From assembly GCF_000219625.1 (NCBI RefSeq), contig NC_018218.1:1612001-1676000 (forward strand): a stretch of 64,000 nt of DNA. Direction: 5' to 3'. Made by a program: the position numbers and the translations under genes. Below, piece after piece: positions 10,707 to 23,746 of the stretch. The notes under the pieces were generated by a model that did not search any database, was not told the DNA's origin, and saw only the letters and a program-made list of their open reading frames with translations. Position 1 is the first letter of the stretch. Each line of letters begins with the position of its first letter. The stretch is from Zymoseptoria tritici IPO323. Lineage: Eukaryota > Ascomycota > Dothideomycetes > Mycosphaerellales > Mycosphaerellaceae.

Positions 10707-12951
10707 CATACACACCCGCGCGCAGGTCAGTGAAGGAATTGGAAGAGTACACACCAAAGCATACTCCCGAATGGGCGCGTAGACAATGATGCAGCTAGAC
10801 ACCCACCATGAGCCAAGCCAAAGCCGATCACTCGCTCGAAGGTGGCATATAGGGTGCATGCATGAGATCGTCCCAGCAGTAGCATGTCGGATCCTCTGCG
10901 CATGCGCCTGCTCGCGCGCACACATGGTAGCGCCTCGAAAGACGCCTACTACCGCTCGAGGCACATTGCGCGATGCTGTTGTTTCATCTGCCAAGAGTGC
11001 TCTGATCTTCAAAGCTTGGGTATCAGCCGCCGGGTCCTGGAAAGTGTCACTGCTCACGACCAAGTGTGCCAGTCTCTCGCACAGCTACTCGAGCAGACTG
11101 AGCTGTGGCGTTGCCAATCTACCACTGATGCATGGAAGAGTCGTAGAGGCTGCTGTCCACATTCTTTGGATTTTTCGGTCGACCTCGGTCGGCCTCAACA
11201 TGCGCCTTCCTCTTGTGGTTGGAACCTCCTTGCAATGGAGGACTGTAGCCTGAACAGATGCCTTTGCAAGAATCGCCCGTCCAAAGTGGGGAAGACTGCT
11301 GGTCTGACGATGTCGTAGCAGCTGACAGCATATGTGCTGCCGTCGAAGAGAGGTGTAGTGAAGGTTGAGTGGAGCCGACCCGCCTCGTCAAGGCAAGGGA
11401 GGTCAAGTTTGGCCAAATTCTCCCAGACGGTCGGAAGCCACAACCCTGTCCATTGTTACTGCACGGTGGACGAGAGCAGCACGCAATAACGTCGACTTCT
11501 GCTTTACTCCACTGAGTAGTGCGCGATCATTTCTATCTCCTACTCTGTTGAACGCCTCCCGGCGGATGTGATTTTGCCTAAAGCTTTCCATCAGCAGCGA
11601 ACTCTAGAAGTTCGCCGAGGCGTCTGAAGGAGCCACACATGCCTGGATGACGTTGTCGAGGTGCTCGCTAGCTGCCACACTAGATGCTCATGAATGACGG
11701 CGGCCCCGAATGGCCGATGGAAGATGGATGGATGTAAGCAGCGCGCCCTGCTGCTGTTGCGCAAGTGAACAGACGATTGGCGCCCGAAGCTGCGGATGGC
11801 CTGCAAACAGGGCAGCCGGCGAGTCTCATTGCCACGTTGCCATAGGTTCCTTGTCCATTTACATGGGCAGAGCAAGCAAGCAGACGTCGCATGACTGCGT
11901 GCAGAGGATCGGCGGCGTAGCAAAGGCATCGGCTACGACCGTGAAATCTGCGGGGAAGTGTGTACGACAGCATATGACCTCTGTTCGCCTCCAAGACCGG
12001 TGTGTGTGTGTGGGCTGACGGGGCTGTTTCAATGAGAATTCAGATACCAGACGACTCTACTCGATTGAATAGAGGCTACTTTGCTTTGGCGTTGCATCGA
12101 GCAGGTCAGTTGAGATTGTCACATGTCTGATGACTGATGCCAGCGTCCGGACAAGTGTTGTGTGAAATGGCGGGATGCGCCACGAGGGACGGTAATGCAT
12201 GGCAATATGCACAGAAGTTGCAGGGATTGCAAAACTCCGCAATCCCGAGCTTAGCATGCATAGATTGAATTGTGTCCTCTGCTCAATCTTATAGGCTGTA
12301 CAGTCTTGCAAAGCTCCCAAGGTTCGCCTGATATCCACTTTCATCTGCAACAGCTGCAAGTTCCGCTAGATGCCAGACCGCCGAGCAAGATTGATCCTGA
12401 GAAAATATCGTGGCTTTGCCAGCACACGCGATTGAGCGTAGCTGACATGAACGTCAGTAAACAGGCATCTGGCTGAAATCCAGCGTCCAGTGGAGGATCT
12501 GACCAAAGCAATGTTCATCACATGTGAATCCTGGGCCAAGATTTCGCGGATGGTGCGCCGCAAGTTCGAACAGGCGGTGACCACATCTTGGTCGATGAAT
12601 TCGCGGAGTGCAGCCCAACAAGCAAGGCGCACGTGGGTATGAGACCACTGCGCCGGTGCAGACGCACGGAAAAACTCTGCGTAGGTGCGATCATCTCCAC
12701 TTCTCCATTGTCGTTTGATGCATGTTGAAAGTCGCAAAGCAAGGCAGGGGAAAGACTTTGGTAGCTGGGCCGACCACGTCTGTCGCGAAAGCTGGGCCCT
12801 GTCAAAGTTTGCGGATGACACCGCTAGGAAAGGGACAAGTCATAGAACAAAGCCTGCCGCAATGGGTGTCGGACAGTCCCTGAAAAAGGCTCTCCATCAT
12901 TTCGGAGGTCCGAACAGATGCATACAAGACAGTCTCTCCACAGAGATCATT
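10707..12951. other. Gene-poor stretch, no supported gene
   Basis: This 2.2 kb separates the amylase promoter from the 3' end of the MAPKK gene. Frames of 100-155 codons occur on both strands, but none shows domain wording, splice-consistent extensions or a plausible start. A short GT run lies at about 12000-12013. It could hold distal control elements or a non-coding transcript; nothing supports either. Confidence 0.5.
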
Positions 12952-14384
12952 TCACTGCACAGGTCCCGTCGCCGTCCTCCTGTATGGATCGCTACGGTCA
13001 CTGCCCGCCGTATCTGGCCTGCTGCGCTGTGTGCCTGGCGCTTGTCGGATCGGGAGGCTCATCTGGGGCTGCACGTAATTCGCGCTGCTTGTGCGGGCTG
13101 GGAAAGGTCTCGATGCATCGCCGTTGGAGCCAGATGATATCGGGATCTCGCCACTAGTGGGTGTCTGCTCCCTGGGAGTCAAGCCTGTCGCGTGTCCAGG
13201 TACATCCTCTCCTCGTAGCATGGCTTGGGTAGCTGGTGAGAGCTGCGGCGCCAAGTGACTGCGTCGGTTGTGCCGCTCCATCATGCTGACCGCCCACTGC
13301 TCGAGGTTGACGGGTGTGCGCTTGGCAGCCTGGAGGAATGCATCGTTGTCATACAGCTCCTGCGGTGTCGGCCTCTTGTCTGGATCCTTCATCATGCATT
13401 TGGCAATGACTTCCTCCAAGATGAGTGGGAAGGCATCGCTTTTGGGCAATTTCGGTGCGGGCTCAAGCACGATTTGCTGGAGTAGATCGAGGATTCCCTG
13501 GGGACCCGATGTATCGTCATCACTATCCTCGCTCTCGACGCCGAACGGGAACTTTCCGATCGCCATCTCCATGAGCGTCAGGCCGACACTCCAGACATCG
13601 CTCTTGACCGTATAGGGGCTTCCTTGTATCCGCTCAGGAGCCATGTACGTACCGGTTCCCACGAATGTGTCGGCGACACTGTTCTCAAGCTCGGAAGATA
13701 CACCGAAGTCACAAAGCTTGATCTGGCCCTTGCTATTGACCAGAACATTCGATGGCTTGATGTCGCGGTGCATGATCCGATGTGCGTGGTATAGGTATTT
13801 CAAGCCGCCGAGAATGGCTTCAGCAATCTTCCCGAGCACGTCTACGCGGACCGGTCCAAAATTTCTCGATATGCTGTCCAGAGAGCTAGATCGGCAAGTC
13901 AGCGATTGACCTCCCATCCGCGTTAGAGGGACACGACCTACCCGACATCCATGTACTCCATACACATCGTCACGTCGTTGGCCTCGTTCATGAACGCTCC
14001 ATAGAACGACACAATGTAGGGCGAATTGCACTCGTGCATGATCTGGAGTTCCCTCACAATCCGCTTGCGCACCTCCTTCTTGGCTTCGACGTGGATGATC
14101 TTTCTCGCCATCAAGATGTTCCACCCCTTGTGTCTCACTTTGCTCACTGTACCGCCATTGCCCGATCCTAGCTCTTTCACCACTTCAAGGTCCTCCGTCC
14201 GCCAGTCGGGCCTGAACTCAACGCCGATCTCCAGAGTGTCATTTCGATTGCCATCGTTGCCGAGAGAGCCGGGAAGCTGTGAGTCTTGTTCTGAGGGGGC
14301 CACAACTTTGGGTGGAGCGCTGAGGGCAAGACCTTTGACATTCTTCCTCTTCATCGACCGGGCCTTGAACTGATCGGCACTCAT
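12952..14384 (-). CDS. ste7: MAP kinase kinase, Ste7/Fuz7/Mst7 type
   Basis: Complement(12952..13885, 13942..14384) gives 458 residues; the 56-bp intron splits the codon of G148. A basic docking-type motif lies at the N-terminus (KRKNVKGLAL, residues 12-21). The kinase domain shows the glycine loop GSGNGGTV (73-80), VAIK-type lysine K95, HRDIKPSN (187-194), DFG (207-209), and an activation loop SVADT with S217 and T221 in the S-x-x-x-T spacing of MAPKKs. A Ser/Pro/Arg-rich tail of about 100 residues follows. Orthologues act between Ste11 and the Fus3/Kss1-type kinase in mating, filamentation and appressorium formation. The wording (NVKGLALS, DTLEIGVEFRPD) is closer to the Ste7 branch than to Pbs2 or Mkk1. 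It is divergent from SPT6. Confidence 0.95.
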
Positions 14385-15483
14385 GGTGCGATGTGAGCGT
14401 CAGCCGTGGCCGGCGACTGGCAGTTGGAGGGATGAGGCAAGCAACTGATCGTGCGTCGTAGAAGTGAGAGGATATGAGCTGGTATGTCGGCGAGTACGTC
14501 TGCGTCAGGGATGTACGAGAATAGCTCCGACTCGCACGTATTTCGTGGCGTATCGAGTCGTGGCCAATAGTTGTGTCGTAGCGCTCAAAAGCAGATTGGC
14601 GCCTTGGGCGGCAGGGCGAGACAGGTGTCAGGACGAGGCGAGGTACGTCTGGGCTGATCTGTGAGATACCCTGGCGATAGAAAATGTCGAATTGCGGTAG
14701 ATATGCAGGGGAAGATGTTGTTCGGGAGGACGGTGTTTTTGCGTGACCTGCAGGTCGTGGAGGGCAGCAACAAACAGATGCCGGGCCGGATTGTGGGGCT
14801 AGAAGACGTGTTGGGCATCGAAGCGGCCCTGGACCTTTGTTGAACTATTAACAAGCCCGCCGGTGTCAACTCAAGGTCTCGACTCATGCAGACTGATTTA
14901 CGAGCAATATGGCATAGCACGCGGAGTAGGTGGAAACATCGAGCTCAAGCCTAGATGGTCCGCAATCATGTTGTTATGCCCATTATGGCAGCTCTTCGAT
15001 AATGGAAGTCTCTCATGTCAGAGAATGTCAGAGAATGGAGCTGAGGACAACGCGTGCGGAAGGGAAGGCTCGATTGAGCACAGATACGGGAGAAGAGTGA
15101 TTCATGAGGGTCGCGAATATGCTGTATCACTCCCGCCTCACGCATCCTATTCTCGCAATCGCAAAAGTCCAAAAGTGTTCATCATCCTCACGACTGTGTC
15201 GTTCCCATTGAAGTCGGCCTCAGGCACACGAAAAGCTACGGCTCTTCCCGCGCTCTTCAGGTATGTCCTTCGCGACGAACAATCTTTTGATGTGTTCATG
15301 CAAACACCACCTGCGCTGCGGAACCACATCCCTATTCCTCACCACCATCGCCAGAGTGCTTCACGACAACAACCTCTGAGACCGCATCTGAGGGCCATTC
15401 ATCTCGCACATCTCGTCACCACGAAGCCATTTCGGCGCATTACACTCCTTTGTTGGAGGTCGTGACCCGACGACACCGACACC
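14385..15483. other. Divergent promoter region between MAPKK and SPT6
   Basis: This 1.1 kb lies between two gene starts. A 200-codon plus-strand frame (14863..15465) has no protein-like composition and ends just before SPT6. No distinct element was recognised. Confidence 0.5.
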
Positions 15484-18400
15484 ATGGCCGACAGATACTT
15501 CGATACTACTGCCGACGTTGGTGACGAGGAAGACGAGGAGGACTTTGACGAGGAAACGGGTGAGGTTCGGTCGAGTACCAAGCGCAAGGCTACCAATGGC
15601 GCGGATCTGGAAGATTCGAGCGAGGAAGAGGACGATGATGATGATGAGGAAGCTGCGCGTAAGGTTCGCGAGGGCTTCATCGTCGACGAAGATGATGACG
15701 AGGACGAGGGGGAGGAACTACGGGAAGAGCGAAGACGCGAAAGGAAACGTCGACGCGAGGAACGTGAGCAGGAAGAGGCCTTGGATGATGATGATCTTGA
15801 TCTCATCGGACTACGTGATGGAGACGAAGGCAGACAAGCAGAGCCGAGCAAGTTCAAGCGATTAAAGCGTGGGCACCGAGAAGAGCGCGCGGGCAGCGAG
15901 CCTCGAGGTGTCGCAGACATCTTCGCAGATGAGGATGAAGACGATGTGCCAGGTACTGGTCGGCGTCCTGGCTTCAATCAATACGGCGACGATATGGAGG
16001 ACTTCATCGAACAGGATGAATTTGACGACGATCAGCCGGATGGCATGGACGAGGATCTCGGTGTTCGCGCGCCCCGACGAGCAGGCTACAGCGATCTCAA
16101 GAAGCTGCAAGAGTCCGGTCTGGGAGAGGTGGAGCTAGAAGATATGAAGGCCGCTTTTGGCGAAGGCGAAGAGTTCAGCTGGGCACTGGAGGCAGAAATG
16201 CAACACCAAGGAGAAGATCAGCTGGATCCGGATAAGCCATTGGAGCTGAAGGATGTCTTCGAGCCTGCCCAGCTCGAGGAGCGCATGCTCACGGACAAAG
16301 ACAACCTCATTCGCGAGACGGACGTGCCAGAGCGCTTACAGCTCGCACGAGCTCCATATAAAGATCTTGCGGACTTGACGGATGAGCAGATGTCGATACG
16401 GTCAGCCGAGGAGGCCCGCTGGATCAGCGACATCCTATTTCCACGAAAGCGCATGGAGCAGCGACTTCGTGAGCCTTTCGAAGCTGCGGTCAAGCAGGTA
16501 CTCCACTTCATGAACGTGGACGAGTACGAGCCGGCGTTCATCTTCCAGAACCGCAAAGACTATCTCATCCACTCCGAGCCGGTGGACCCCAACAACCCCA
16601 ACGGCGCCGAGCTCAAAGCTGAGAAGCTGCTCAACCAGACGGACCTATGGGACGTTTTCGAGCAAGATCTGAAGTACCGTGCATTCGCAGAGCGGAGGGA
16701 GAGCATTCAGAGGAGCATCGAGTTGATCAAGGAGCTCGAGCCTGACTTCGATGATGCCATTTTCGACGATTTGATCCCGCTCGCAGCGACCATGGACGAT
16801 CTCCAAGACCTGCAGGAGTATCTCAACTTCCAGTACTCTACGCAGCTCAAGGATCTCAGTATCAGTGATGCTGCTGTCAACGGTACTCAGAAGCGTGCGG
16901 TCGGCGCGCGATCCGCGTGGGACAAAGTTCGCGCAGGTCCTGCCTACCACATGGTCCGAGCCTTTGGCATCACGGCGGATGCAATTGCCCAGAACGCGGA
17001 GAAGACATCCCGTAGGACATATACGGAAGACACTGACAAGCTTCCCGAAGACCTTGCGGATACTTTGGTGCGCGATCCGGACTACAAGACTGGCGAAGAG
17101 GTCATGAGTCGAGCGAAAGCAATGTTCGCCGAGGAAATCGCGATGAGCCCGCGCATGCGCCGACACATGCGCATCATCTACTACAAGAACTTGGTGTTTG
17201 ACTGCCATCGTACGGAGAAAGGCGTGAAGCAAATCAACGAGGACCATCCTTACTACGAATTCAAGTATTTGCGGAATCAGGAAGTCCGAGTATTCCTGGT
17301 CGACAAACCCGAGGTCTTTCTACGGATGCTCAAGGCCGAAGCTGAGGGTCTGGTTGAAGTACGAGTGAAGCTGCGAGACGAGCGTCGCACCATCGAAGAT
17401 CTTCACAAAGCGATTGAGTCAGACAACTTCTCAGAAGTTGCCGATGCCTGGAATGCACTCAGGAGAGAAGTGCTCGGAATGGCTTTGACCAAGCTGCAAC
17501 GCATCCTGTCTAAAGGTGTCAAGGACAACTTGAAGAACGAGTGCGAGAACAAGATTGCGGGCTACTGTCGCGATGCCTTCACCCAGAAGCTTGACCAGGC
17601 CCCTTTCAAGCCGAAGGACATGGAGCTTGGCACCTGCGCACGGGTTCTCGCGCTATCGAACGGCGCCGGGGCTCGGGGCGATGCCATCTGCTGGGCCCAC
17701 GTTGACGAGAATGGCCGTGTGCTGGAGAACGGAAAATTTACAGACTTCCGGCTTGGCTCGGACGCGGTACCGGATGGCAAGGATGTGTCACGCTTTGTCG
17801 AGCTCGTGGAGCGCAGACAACCCGATGTCATTGCAGTCGCCGGTTGGTCCGTTGAGACACGACAGCTGTACAAGAACCTGCAGGATATTATCGAGAAAAA
17901 GGAGTTGCACGGGACGCCCTACGAAGACGAAGACGGTCGAGAAGTCTCAGATGCACTTGAAGTCGTCCAGCCGCAAGACGAAGTCGCACGGCTCTACTAC
18001 AACACCGACCGCGCCGCCGCAGATCATCCTGGTGTTCCGCCACTCACCAGATATTGCATTGCTTTGGCACACTACATGCAGAACCCACTGAAGGAGTATG
18101 CTGCACTCAAAAAGGGCATCACGGCTATCACTTTCGATCAAAATCAACTTCTCCTGCCGGAAGACAAATTGATGCGATATCTCGAGACGGCATTGGTGGA
18201 CATTGTCAATCTCGTAGGTGTGGACATCAATGAAGCCTTTCAGGATCCCTACACCCAGAACTTACTGCCATACGTATGTGGTCTCGGACCTCGCAAGGCA
18301 GATGCCATGATCAAAGCCATTGCTGCCAATGGAGGTGAAGTCATCAACCGCGCAGATCTGGTCGGTGACGTTGACAACAACAAACGTCAAGCCGTCGGTG

Positions 18401-19819
18401 GTAAGGTGTGGGAGAATTGCGCGAGTTTCCTCTACATCGCTTGGGAGGACGAGCCTGAGGCCGACTATCTAGACAACACAAGAATTCACCCCGAGGATTA
18501 CGACATCGCACGCAAGATGGCAGCTGATGCATTGGAGCTCGACGAGGAAGATATCAAAGCGGAGCAGGACGAGCATGGTCCGAATGCCGTTGTACGAAAG
18601 CTTTTCAAGGACGAGCAAGTGGACCGCGTTAACGATCTGATCCTGGAGGAATATGCTCAACAATTGACCATGAACTTCAGCCAGAAGAAGCGCGCAACCT
18701 TGGAGACCATCCGTGCCGAGCTGCAGAACCCATACGAGGAGCTGAGGAGGAATCTGTTCCCTCTGACCAGCGATGAGCTATTCACCATGATGACCGGAGA
18801 AACCCGCGAGTCGCTGAAGGACGGCATGATCGTTGCCTGTTCTATCAAGAAGACATTCTCGGATCACATTGAAGTCAAGCTCGAATGTGGCATTGATGGC
18901 GGCATTTCCGAGACAGAATTTCCCGAGGACATGGTACAGAATCAGCTCGAGCCGAGAGCCGTATGGTCGAGAGACCAGGTCATTCAAGCCAAACTGACAT
19001 TCATCGACCGCAAGAAGCTTACAGCGCAATTGACTCTGCGGGAGAACGAAATGAGAACACCCTACCGACGATCGTTCGATCATGGGTTCGATGAGTGGGA
19101 TGATGAGCAGGAGGATCGCGACAAGAAAGCGGCGCGCAAAGCTATCGAGCAGAAAGTGGGTCGCCAGCAGAGAGTCATCAAGCATCCGCTCTTCAAACCC
19201 TTTGGATCCGTGCAGGCAGTCGAAGCTCTCCGAAACCAGAGTCGCGGCGAGTGCATCATTCGACCATCCTCCAACGGGACTGACCATTTGGCGGTCACTT
19301 GGAAGATCGCCAACGATGTCTACCAGCATATTGATGTGCTGGAATTGGACAAGGAAAACGAATTTAGCGTTGGCCGGAAGCTCAAAGTCGGCAGTTACGT
19401 GTACAGTGATCTCGACGAACTGATCGTTCTGCACGTACAGGCGATGGCCAAAAAGGTTGACGAGATGACCAACGATGACAAGTTCAAGGACCTTTCGAAG
19501 AAGGAGACCGGTAAGATCGAATTCCAATGTCACTTTGGGTAATCTAATGCTAACAAATCCCACAGATCAATGGTTGACCACCTACCTCGAAGCCAATCCC
19601 AAGCGAGCCATGTACGCCTTCTGCATCAATACGACGCACCCGGGCTACTTCGATCTCTGCTTCAAAGCCGGCGAGAAGGCTCCTATCATCCACTGGCCTG
19701 TCAAGGTCATTCCACAAGGCTTTGACCTTCAAAAGAACAAGTACCCGGACATGCGCGCGTTGAAGAATGGCTTCAAAGTGCTCATCCAGAACCAGCCGGC
19801 GACAAACGGGAGGCGCTAG
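15484..19819 (+). CDS. SPT6: Transcription elongation factor and histone chaperone Spt6
   Basis: Exons 15484..19510 and 19566..19819 encode 1426 residues; the single 55-bp intron near the 3' end has a GTAAGA donor, GCTAAC branch and CAG acceptor. The first 110 residues are strongly acidic with embedded basic clusters. The Tex-like core follows: a YqgF/RNaseH-like domain at about 712-860, a helix-hairpin-helix with [14 protein letters not shown] near 932, and an S1 domain near 1110. The C-terminal tandem SH2 starts near 1232 ([16 protein letters not shown]) and keeps the phosphate-binding arginine in GECIIRPSS. Spt6 travels with RNA polymerase II, binding its phosphorylated linker and reassembling nucleosomes. 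Length fits the fungal family. The ATG lies in an ACACCATGG context. Confidence 0.98.
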
Positions 19820-20692
19820 TGTCGTGGTTCTTTGTTTGTGTGAGATTTGGCGTGGGCGAGGATTTGGAAATGTCGGGCGTTGTGGGCCGAGACAAGGCCT
19901 TAGTTTCAGCGAATACGGCGGAGGACTATAGACAGTGGGATGATTGCGGGCGTCGCAGGCCGCACATGTTGTACTAATATCCTTTTCGACGAGCAAGGTC
20001 GATAGAAAAGCTACGTCTGAACAGCTCTCTCGCTGTCTAAAATACTTCTGAGGGAACAACCATTCAAAGTTGCCGCGTAAGACGTGTGACGCTCTGAGGC
20101 CTTTCATCATGAGAAAGGCTCATGACTGCAAACCACGACAAGTAGCAACAGCTTTGAATGCGTTCTCATGATCGAGCGAGAAGTTCTCGTCGCCCTCCCT
20201 GGACTTTCACCTGAAAAAGGAGCTTCCTCCGGATCTACGTCATGCCGAGAGGAGGCCGAACAAACTCCAAATGGAAAATGTTGAACAGCGATGATGAGAA
20301 ATGTTTCTCTCGCCTTCTTTGTCTTCCCGGTCTGCATTTCATCATCGCACGGTTTTCTCTCGCTGCCAAAAGTGGATTTCGCTCGCGATTGCGCGGACAA
20401 TGACCCGCGGGCTTCCGTCCGTATGAGGCGAAAGGAGGAAAATATGGATAGTGCAGCGTCATGTGTGTCGCTTTCAGATGCCTGGGTTTGTAATTGAAGA
20501 CTCTAGGTGGCCGCTATGCGTGGCTTGGATGTGTATATCAAGGCGAGGAAGTCGCGTATTGGAAGTTTCTTCTGTTCCTCCAAAACAACATCTCTCTTTC
20601 CTACCATTGCCACCTCTCCATCCTCATCACCAAACTTAAGTTCAACCAGCAACTGAATCACCTCCACCATCAAACCTCAGACGACAACAATC
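19820..20692. other. Intergenic, 3' flank of SPT6 and promoter of the alcohol dehydrogenase
   Basis: No protein-like frame. The 60 bp before the dehydrogenase ATG are C/A-rich, like a fungal leader. Nothing else was seen. Confidence 0.5.
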
Positions 20693-21746
20693 ATGCCTTC
20701 CTTCACCGTCTTCAAGGGCGCCAAAGATGGCAAGGTGAAGAAGAGCGAGGTCTTCAAGCCTGAGCTCACCGGCGACCAAGTCCTCCTAAAGGTCACTGCG
20801 TCAGGACTTTGCGGGACTGACATGCACTATCGCACAGTGTAAGACCAATCCCCTCTCATCAGAAACACCAGAGACACCAGCTGACAAGCTCTTCAGCGAC
20901 ATGGCTCTCGGCCACGAAGGCGTCGGCACCGTCGAGCAAGTCGGCCCACAAGTCACCCACCTCAAGAAAGGCGATCGTGTCGGCTGGGGCTACGAGCACA
21001 ACTCGTGCGGGCACTGCCAACAATGCCTCCGCGGAAACGAGACCTACTGCCCGGAACGCGCCATGTACGGCTCCGCCGACTTGGATCAAGGCTCCTTCGC
21101 TACGAACGGAGTATGGCGTGAGGCCTTCCTCTTCAAGATCCCCGACAGCTTGAGCGACGAGGTCGCTGCTCCGCTCATGTGTGGTGGCGCTACTGTGTTC
21201 AACGCGCTACACATGTACAACGCCCAGCCCACCGAGACGATCGGCATTATTGGCGTTGGCGGACTCGGTCATCTGGCCATCCAGTTTGCAAACAAGATGG
21301 GCGCACACGTCGTCGTGCTGTCAGGCTCCGACAGGAAGAAGGACGAGGCCATGAAGCTAGGTGCGCACGAGTTCATCGCCATCAAGGATGTCAAGGAGAT
21401 CAAGACATCTCGTCCGCTTGACAGGCTCCTGGTTACGACATCAGCACAACCGGACTGGAAAAAACTGGTGCCTGCTCTGGCTCCTGGCGCAACGATCCAC
21501 CCGCTTTCCGTGGACGAAGGCGACTTCTCCATCCCCTACATGCCCATGTTGGCGCAGGGTCTCACGATCCAGGGCTCCGTCGTAGCTTCGAGGTACATCC
21601 AGAACCGCATGCTGGAGTTTGCCGCGCTACACAAGATTGAGCCGATTATCGAGAAGTTCCCGATGACCGAGGAGGGTATCAACGAGGCTATGGACAAGCT
21701 TGGCGAAGGCAACATTCGCTACCGCGGTGTGTTCACTGCGCAGTAG
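20693..21746 (+). CDS. Zinc-dependent alcohol dehydrogenase (MDR superfamily)
   Basis: Exons 20693..20838 and 20897..21746 give 331 residues; the 58-bp intron has a GTAAGA donor and CAG acceptor and splits V49. Catalytic zinc ligands are visible as C40 (SGLCGTD) and H55/E56 (GHEGVG). The structural zinc site is C86, C89, C92 and C100. The nucleotide-binding loop is GVGGLGHLAIQFA near residue 185. The pattern places it in the cinnamyl/aryl alcohol dehydrogenase branch, most likely NADP(H)-dependent; the substrate cannot be told. It is about 20 residues shorter than typical members. Its neighbours do not suggest a pathway. Confidence 0.92.
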
Positions 21747-22238
21747 AGCGATGTTCAGGAGAAATATGATGATGACGACGGATATGTTGGCTTCCCAGTA
21801 GCCGCAGAGCCAGTGACCGAAAAGTGTACAATAGCGGCATAGAGCGCGGCGTTGATGAGTGTTTAGCTTGTAACAATATTGAACTCGAAAAACGTGTTAC
21901 ACAAGCTCTTTCGACCATCTGGCAAATTTCATTCTTTAGTATAGGTCGACATGTCTGTCTCCTTCATTTAAATGGCTGGCAGGTGCTGTCGCTTGCTCTC
22001 TAGCGTGCCTCAGGCCCGAGTCGCCTCGGAATCATGCAGATTATCGGCGTGCTGGAAGCATTGTGTGGGCAGCGGTCAGCTTCAGTGGCTCAATCCCGCC
22101 TCCTCAGCAGGATCATGGTCGCATGAATAGCGACGCTCATGGGATCTGATCAGCGCAGTGTCTGATATCGTTTCCCAATTGCCGAAATAAGTGGTAGATC
22201 TCTGTAGACTGTACAAAGCATAGAAGTCTGCCAGGTCC
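21747..22238. other. Intergenic between convergent genes, no gene seen
   Basis: The dehydrogenase (plus) and the deacylase (minus) converge on this 0.5 kb. Nothing beyond 3' flanking sequence is evident. Confidence 0.5.
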
Positions 22239-23150
22239 TCACTCCAGCAATGACGCCGGATATTCGAAGGTCTTCGTGACATGGCCTTTCACGATCTCTC
22301 CATCCTCGGGCGGGAAGCCAGAAGGATTCTTCATCTCCGGCGGATTCGTCTCAATTTCGATAGTGACCTGACCTCCAAATTAGCATACGTCCGGTACAGT
22401 CGGAAGGCATCACATTGAGAAATGGTGCTAAAATACCACTTCGTCCACACAAGTGAAGTCCAGGCCGACACAAGGAGTTTCGGAGAACATCGACAACGGA
22501 GGATCGGTGATGGGGAGGGTGTTATCAGAGGAAGTCGATGAGAACGTAGATGGGTCTAAGGGTAGGAGGATTGGCGAGGAGGGAGAATCAGGAGGAGAAG
22601 TCGATACCGGTCCGTCGTTGACGATTCCCACATCCATCATGGCTTGGAAGACACCGTCTTTGACACGATCTTCTAGGTAGAGTTTGCGGACTTGAGTGAT
22701 GAATGTGTCGTAGAGTTCTTTGCCTTTGAGAGGTGGTGCGGCTTTGTGGAAGTCTGGCTTGTTGCCCTTTTTGGTGGAGGCGAGAAGTGTGAATTGTGAT
22801 ACTGTTGGATGTGTGAGATGTGTGTGTGTAATCCCATACCTAGAAACGCTCGCTCACCACATAGCACTTCGCCTGCGATATCTTGGACATTGTGTTTCCA
22901 CCGGCCTCCCTGTTCGTCGTCCCACAGCTTCACTTTCAGGACTTTCGCTGCCATGGACTCGGCTTCCTTCTTGGTGTCATCTTTGCCTATCGCGGCGAAC
23001 ACCAAGAGACCTTTGCCGATCGTCGAGATGAGCTGGCCATCTACTGTGACAGAAGCAGATTTAACCCTTTGTATGACAGCTGGGCGTGGCAATTGTCAGA
23101 TAACGAGTTGTGCAAAGATTCTACGACGAAGGCATCGACTCACTCTTCAT
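22239..23150 (-). CDS. DTD1: D-aminoacyl-tRNA deacylase (DTD)
   Basis: Complement(22239..22367, 22437..22801, 22858..23079, 23144..23150) gives 240 residues. The first exon is only ATGAAGA; splicing restores the family start MKTVIQRVKSASVTVDG. Hallmarks are GEVLCVSQFTLLAST across the second splice junction, KKGNKPDFH, and NDGPV of the Gly-cisPro active-site region. DTD hydrolyses D-amino acids (and glycine from tRNA-Ala) off mischarged tRNAs. The usual length is about 150. Here a Ser/Pro-rich insert of some 57 residues follows NDGPV, before VTIEIETNPPE and a further C-terminal extension. A longer alternative intron (donor at 22607) would remove the insert and leave 183 residues. The gene is divergent from NOT3. 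Confidence 0.9.
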
Positions 23151-23746
23151 TCTCGAACAAGGCTGGATCGGACCAAGTGTCGACAGGCTGACCGAGACAG
23201 GACTGCAAGCTCCAGAATACGAACGATGTCGTTGGACGGAGAGCTCAGACAAAGTTCGGGCGAACCTTGGATGATGTGAGGAGCGATCTTTCAGGAGGAG
23301 GACCGTCCTTTGACACACTGAGACGCTGCACTGTAATGAATTGAAGATGTAGCAAGCAATAGCACATGTCCTGAACGGTCCTCGGCAATTCACGCGATTT
23401 CTGGCGTTCTTTTGGTGTAGAACGTATCAGGTAGAATAGTTCTACCATCGTCCCACCAGTTTTGACCCGACGGGACGATCAGCGCCCAGGCAAGAAACAC
23501 TCCCCCGAACCCTACACGTTCGCGACGCCCTTCCCTTCCCAAAGACCACCGCCGAGCTGCCTCTGTCCGAACCACCTCCTCCGCCCGCATCACGACCATC
23601 CGTGACCATTCCGACTAACAGCCGCCCGGCGCAGTGCGCATATTCTCCGTTCGCTCCGAATCCCGAGATCGACCCAATTCGAGGTCCACCACAACTCACT
23701 CCACGCTGGAGCTCGCAGCTACCAACGCAGCACGCAATCGCTCAAA
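23151..23746. other. Divergent promoter region between DTD and NOT3
   Basis: The start codons are 596 bp apart and point away from each other. No distinct motif was recognised, and overlapping frames are short. Confidence 0.5.

Noticed and set aside
12366..12821. 151-codon minus-strand frame in the gene-poor stretch
   Set aside because: Some helical wording, but no start context, splice support or recognised family.
15399..15977. 192-codon Ser-rich minus-strand frame
   Set aside because: Complement of the acidic GAG/GAC codons at the Spt6 N-terminus.
16645..17247. 200-codon minus-strand frame opposite SPT6
   Set aside because: Antisense shadow without domain wording.
18778..19563. 261-codon minus-strand frame opposite SPT6
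   Set aside because: It is a shadow of the Spt6 SH2/S1 coding region; codon bias of the real frame keeps it open.
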